Assembly (NCBI GenBank): GCA_021791995.1
Contig: JAJYVN010000090.1
Coordinates: 1 to 10,277 of the forward strand
Direction of reading: 5' to 3'
DNA length: 10,277 bases
Source of the DNA: Bacillota bacterium
GTDB taxonomy: Bacteria > Bacillota > Sulfobacillia > RBS10-35 > JAJYVN01
The translations under genes were made by a program, and so were the position numbers. The notes beneath the pieces are model-generated. The model was not told the DNA's origin and did no database searches. It was given only the letters and a program-made list of their open reading frames with translations. Every line of letters starts with the position of its first letter. Position 1 is the stretch's first letter. Below, piece by piece: positions 7,314 through 10,277 of the stretch.

Positions 7314-8475
7314 ATGCAAAACATGGAGCACAGGGCGTATAAGTACCGCTTTTACCCGATCGACGATCCCGCGCGTGAACGGGTGCGGACGTTCGGTCGC
7401 GTCCGGTGCGTGTATAACGGGGCGCATGCGCTACGTACGGAGGCATGGTGCGACCGCCAGGAGCGCATTGACTATGCGGAGCCAGACCGGCTCCTCGTGC
7501 GTCGGAAGAAGGAAGTGGAGAAGTCCTGGCTGGCCGAGGTGTCGTGCGTGCCACGACAGAAGACCCTGCGGCATTGCAATGCCGCGTTTGTTAACTTCTT
7601 CGCAGGCCGTGCTCCGAACCTACGCCTTCACCGGAAGCACGACCTGCCAAGTGTCACATATTGTATCGGGGGCTTCCGGTGGAAAGATGGAGCCCTCACG
7701 CCAGCGAAGATGGATAGACCTCTCGACCTTCGTTGGACGCGGCCCACGGGCGCAGAACCAACCAGTATCACAGTCAGCAAGGATCGTGCGGGGTGCTCTT
7801 TCGTCTCTTTCACCACCGAAGAGGAGATTGCCTCGTTGCCTATCGTCCATGCCACACTGGGCATCGACCTTGGAGTTCTGAACACGGCCGTCATGAGCAC
7901 AGGAGAGAAGATGGGGAATGAGCGATTCTTTCGTCGCGATGAAAAGTGCCTTGCTAAAGCCCAGCGGCGGCTGGCCCGTATGCAGAACGGCGCGTGCCAT
8001 CGCGAGAAAGCGCGATGGCACGCGCCCATGCCCGCATGGCAGATCGGCGGAGCCATTTCCCGCACAACCTCACGACACGCATCTGCACGAGAACCGGGTG
8101 GTCAGCGCCGAACGTTGGAACGTGAAGGGCATGCTGGCCCATCCGATGCTTGCAAGGAGGATCGCCGACGTGGGGTGGGGAGACTTACTGCGGCAATTCG
8201 AATACAAGGCGCAGTGGTACGGTCGTACCTTCATCCGGATCGACCGCTTCTATCCCAGCAGCAACCGGTGTCACGCCTGTAGCCACGCCGTGGATCATTT
8301 TCAGCTTGCAAGGCGCCGTTGGATCTGCTCCGCATGTGGTGCTGTTCTAGACCGAGAGAGGAACGCTGCACGGAACATCAAAAAAGCAGGACTTGCGGAA
8401 CGGGCCGCCCGGCTGGCGGTGTCTTCCTGTGGAGGGGGCGCAAGACCTACCGGGAAACGGGTGAGCGGACCCTGA
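7314..8475 (+). pseudogene. tnpB: IS200/IS605-type TnpB, RNA-guided nuclease gene, broken by two frameshifts
   Basis: Frame A starts at ATG 7314 or 7323 and encodes the family N-terminus, MEHRAYKYRFYP, then LAEVSCVPRQKTLRH, AFVNFFAGR, TSITVSKDRAG and the RuvC-I motif LGIDLGVLNTAV, whose catalytic Asp codon is 7866-7868. It is intact to REKAR at 8015. A second frame then carries ARAHARMADRRSHFPHNLTT (8018-8077) and a third carries HENRVVSAERWNVKGML (from about 8086) to TGA at 8473-8475. The third part has the RuvC-II Glu (8110-8112), FYPSSNRCHAC, a four-Cys zinc ribbon (Cys codons 8269, 8278, 8326, 8335) and GAVLDRERNAARNI. The second acidic residue of that last motif, normally Asp, is Glu (8356-8358). 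TnpB is the ancestor-type relative of Cas12 and acts with an omega RNA. The two lesions make a full-length product impossible. No tnpA is present, so any movement would have needed help in trans. Confidence 0.9.
7989..8026. repeat. Perfect 16-bp inverted repeat with 6-nt loop inside tnpB
   Basis: The left arm GGCGCGTGCCATCGCG (7989-8004) is the exact reverse complement of the right arm (8011-8026), separated by AGAAAG. The first tnpB frameshift lies inside the right arm. There is no T-run after it, so it does not look like an intrinsic terminator. Compared with the usual REKARRKVAR-type sequence of this family, the right arm seems to have been rewritten to match the left. Confidence 0.9.
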
Positions 8476-8542
8476 CGAAGCAGGAAACCTCGATGAGCGA
8501 TCATTGGGAATCCCCCGGCTTTAGCCCTGGGGAGGAGGTCAA
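8476..8542 (+). ncRNA. Right end of the TnpB element and 3' part of a putative omega RNA
   Basis: Directly after the tnpB stop comes a non-coding tail that ends with an imperfect hairpin, TCCCCCGGCT-TTAG-CCCTGGGGA (8510-8532), and GGAGGTCAAG. IS200/IS605 right ends characteristically have a GGAATCCCCCGGCT hairpin followed by a TCAA cleavage tetranucleotide, and the same DNA encodes the 3' scaffold of the omega RNA used by TnpB. The RNA would normally begin within the last 100 or so nt of tnpB, which is not resolvable here. The guide portion would be read from the flank starting near 8543. The upper stem has one or two mismatches relative to the usual perfect form. Transcription is not shown by the sequence. 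Confidence 0.6.
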
Positions 8543-8594
8543 GTGAGTTCGAGCGCACATGGACGGAGATTTGGTAGGTGGACGACTGGTTCGA

Positions 8595-8602
8595 AGGGGA
8601 GG
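8595..8602 (+). promoter_or_regulatory. Ribosome binding site supporting GTG 8612 for the NagB-like gene
   Basis: AGGGGAGG lies 9 nt before the GTG at 8612. The frame is open further upstream to a GTG at 8543, but that would start exactly at the edge of the inserted element. ATG 8630 has no comparable site. Confidence 0.55.
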
Positions 8603-8611
8603 AATGGCTCT

Positions 8612-9466
8612 GTGCTGCGGGATGGTCCCATGGCGCGGGCGATGCGTATTGGGGGTGCGGACTTGGTCCGGGCGGCGGAGGGGCGTTTGCAGTTGGTTCC
8701 AGATCAACCGACGCTGTATGCGGAGTTTGCCGAGTACCTGATTCGCGAGATCCGGCAAGCGATTGCTGAAGACCGTCCGTGCCGAATGATTGTTCCCGTG
8801 GGACCGCGCGGTCAGTATCCGGTGTTCGTTGCGCGCTGCAACGCCGAACGAATCCCTCTCGGGCACGTACACCTCTTTGCGATGGACGAATACTGCGATT
8901 GGCAGGGCCGCTGGATCGACGAGACGGACCCGTTATCGTTTCGCGGGTTTCTGCTCCGTGAGGTGGTAGGAAAACTCGATCCCTTGCTCGGATTCTCCAC
9001 CGAGCGACTTGCGGTTCCTGACCCCTTGCATCTAGATGCCTATCAGAACCGGATTGCGTCTGTGGGTGGTGTGGATGCCTGCTTTGGAGGGATCGGTATC
9101 CATGGCCATGTCGCCTTCAATGAGCCGCCGCTGGGTCCTTTCGGGGCGTGGGATACCCAGGACTTTTTGCATTCAAACACCCGGATCGTTGCCCTGGCAC
9201 CCGAGACACTTGTGATGAATAGCATTCGGGCCAATGGGGGTGACCTGGAAGGCATGCCCCCGTTGGCCGTTACGGTTGGCATGGCGGATATCCGCGCCGC
9301 ACGCAGGATCCGCCTGTTCTGTGACGGAGGGGCATGGCAGCGTACCGTGCTGCGGCGTGCGCTCTTCGACGTCCCTTCCGTCCAATACCCGGTGACGCTG
9401 TTGCGTGAGCACCCTGACCTGCAGATCATCGCGGATGCGGAGACATGTGGCCTGCCATCGGTCTAA
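8612..9466 (+). CDS. NagB-family glucosamine-6-phosphate deaminase/isomerase homologue, 284 aa
   Basis: The family catalyses isomerisation of amino-sugar phosphates, classically glucosamine-6-phosphate to fructose-6-phosphate plus ammonia, in the cytoplasm. With the start at 8612, the sugar-phosphate-binding loop is VPVGPRGQYPVF (61-72), the active-site block FAMDEYCDWQGRW is at 89-101 (D92, E93), and the signature GGIGIHGHVAFNEPP is at 159-173. Further family features are NSIRANGGD and PLAVTVGMADIRAARRIRLF. Length is close to E. coli NagB (266 aa). One key difference is visible: E. coli has D141-G-H143 in this signature, and here the Asp is His (H164), while H166 and E171 are kept. A non-deaminating or altered-specificity isomerase is therefore possible, and I give no gene symbol. 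The gene starts 70 nt beyond the TnpB element and is followed after 19 nt by an amidohydrolase, so those two are likely co-transcribed. Alternative starts are GTG 8543 and ATG 8630. Confidence 0.8.
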   Translation: MLRDGPMARAMRIGGADLVRAAEGRLQLVPDQPTLYAEFAEYLIREIRQAIAEDRPCRMIVPVGPRGQYPVFVARCNAERIPLGHVHLFAMDEYCDWQGRWIDETDPLSFRGFLLREVVGKLDPLLGFSTERLAVPDPLHLDAYQNRIASVGGVDACFGGIGIHGHVAFNEPPLGPFGAWDTQDFLHSNTRIVALAPETLVMNSIRANGGDLEGMPPLAVTVGMADIRAARRIRLFCDGGAWQRTVLRRALFDVPSVQYPVTLLREHPDLQIIADAETCGLPSV

Positions 9467-9470
9467 AACA

Positions 9471-9478
9471 AAGGGAGG
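9471..9478 (+). promoter_or_regulatory. Ribosome binding site of the amidohydrolase gene
   Basis: AAGGGAGG lies 7 nt before the GTG at 9486, in the 19-nt gap after the NagB-like stop. It decides the start of the downstream gene, which has no early ATG. Confidence 0.8.
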
Positions 9479-9485
9479 CATTCTA

Positions 9486-10277
9486 GTGATCATCGACTGC
9501 CACCACCACCTCTTGCAGGAACCGGACTACGCGGAGCGACTGGTGCAGACGTGTGCGGATCTCGGCATTGACCGCGTGTGCATGAGCGGGCTTGGGATCG
9601 GAACCAACCCCTGGCTCGGCGACCTCTCTCCCACCAATGACGATGCGTTGCGCGCCATGGACCGCTATCCGGATACGATCATTGGGTTCGGCGTTGTGGC
9701 TCTGGGGCGGGATGATGCCGACACAGTGGTGGACCGGCTCTTTGCCCAGGGCTTCTCGGGGCTGAAGATAACCCGTCCCACCGCTCGCTACGATGATCCG
9801 GCGTTTTGGCCCGTATATGCACGCGCGGCCGAACTCCAGATGCCGATCCTCTTTCACACCGGATTTGTGTTGGTGACCTCTTCCGACGGTGCAGACGGTG
9901 TGTCTTCTGATTTCATGCGGCCGGTATGCCTCGACCTGGTTGCCCGCCGCTTTCCGAATCTGCGGGGCATTGTTGCGCACTTGGGGATGCCCTGGTACGA
10001 GGAGGCTGCCACCCTGGTGCGCTTTCATCCCAATTTCGTCGCGGACTGGACCGGATCGCGCCGAGGGTGGCGAAGCCACAAGACACCCGCGTTTCTCGCT
10101 GACCTCTTCTACTGGGACGGTGCCTACGAAAAAGTCGTCTTTGGCACGGATGTGCATTGGCGGGACATGGAGCACTCCCTGCTCGATCAACGCCGGATCC
10201 TGGATGAGATCGGGGTTGCTGCAGATGTGCAACGAAAGATTCTGGGGGGCACGCTGGGCGGGTGGCTTGCCGAGGTA
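9486..10277 (+). CDS. Amidohydrolase-2 family (ACMSD-like) TIM-barrel hydrolase, 3' end outside window
   Basis: A continuous frame of 264 codons runs from GTG 9486 to the window edge. It opens with VIIDCHHHLLQEPDY, the HxH metal motif on the first barrel strand (H6, H8). Then come GLKITRP (92-98) at the third or fourth strand, ILFHTGF with H124, GIVAHLGMPWYEE with H165, and VVFGTDVHW with D222. This order of His-x-His, FHTG, AHLG and FGTD is the amidohydrolase family 2 pattern, whose members are metal-dependent hydrolases or decarboxylases (for example ACMSD and lactone hydrolases such as LigI). The length already matches the family, so only a short C-terminal piece should be missing. It is not NagA (GlcNAc-6-phosphate deacetylase), which has a different motif layout. 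Its place directly behind the NagB-like gene suggests a step on a sugar acid, lactone or amino-sugar derivative, but the substrate is unknown. Confidence 0.85.
   Translation, partial: MIIDCHHHLLQEPDYAERLVQTCADLGIDRVCMSGLGIGTNPWLGDLSPTNDDALRAMDRYPDTIIGFGVVALGRDDADTVVDRLFAQGFSGLKITRPTARYDDPAFWPVYARAAELQMPILFHTGFVLVTSSDGADGVSSDFMRPVCLDLVARRFPNLRGIVAHLGMPWYEEAATLVRFHPNFVADWTGSRRGWRSHKTPAFLADLFYWDGAYEKVVFGTDVHWRDMEHSLLDQRRILDEIGVAADVQRKILGGTLGGWLAEV

Noticed and set aside
7051..7881. 276-codon open frame overlapping tnpB
   Set aside because: Over 7323-7881 the real protein is TnpB in another frame; this one has Ser/Arg-rich shadow composition there.
9483..10232. 249-codon open frame on the minus strand
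   Set aside because: It is the antisense shadow of the amidohydrolase, whose plus-strand frame has all family motifs and a good ribosome binding site.
1..10277. CRISPR arrays, tRNA or rRNA genes
   Set aside because: No regularly spaced repeats, no tRNA-like cloverleaf with a TTCRA arm, and no rRNA-like conserved blocks noticed on either strand.

Overview
GC-rich bacterial chromosome segment with strong AGGGAGG-type ribosome binding sites and several GTG starts. It looks like a soil or thermophile-type lineage (Chloroflexota-like or a high-GC Firmicute), but no marker gene is present to fix the phylum, so this is only an impression.

Positions 1-1387 are a graveyard of mobile and decayed DNA. 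The N-terminus of a Tn5-type (IS4 superfamily) transposase runs off the left edge on the minus strand. It abuts the 3' part of an IS21-type helper gene (istB) that carries an in-frame TGA. Terminal-repeat-like motifs of that IS21 element follow, then a small frameshifted gene and a further reading frame broken by TAG.

Positions 1388-6932 hold two large intact glycosidase genes on the plus strand: a GH38 alpha-mannosidase-type enzyme (952 aa) and a GH2 beta-mannosidase-type enzyme (863 aa from the start chosen here). Neither shows a signal peptide, so both are probably cytoplasmic. Together they would remove alpha- and then beta-linked mannose (or a related sugar) from imported oligosaccharides.

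Positions about 6933-8542 are an insertion of the IS200/IS605 TnpB type. The tnpB gene is dead: it needs three reading frames. The first frameshift sits on a perfect 16-bp inverted repeat with a 6-nt loop. The right end, with the hairpin and terminal TCAA typical of these elements, is still well preserved and ends just upstream of the next sugar gene.

Positions 8612-10277 resume the metabolic genes: a glucosamine-6-phosphate deaminase/isomerase (NagB) homologue in which the catalytic Asp of the GxDGH motif is His, and 19 bp later an amidohydrolase-2 family TIM-barrel hydrolase cut by the right window edge. Same orientation, tight spacing and matching RBS style suggest the four metabolic genes form a carbohydrate-use locus, now split by the TnpB element. 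No CRISPR array, tRNA, rRNA or convincing intrinsic terminator was seen. I found no clearly new defence or mobile system; the most notable points are the altered NagB-type active site, the hairpin at the tnpB lesion, and the conserved omega-RNA-like end of a broken tnpB.
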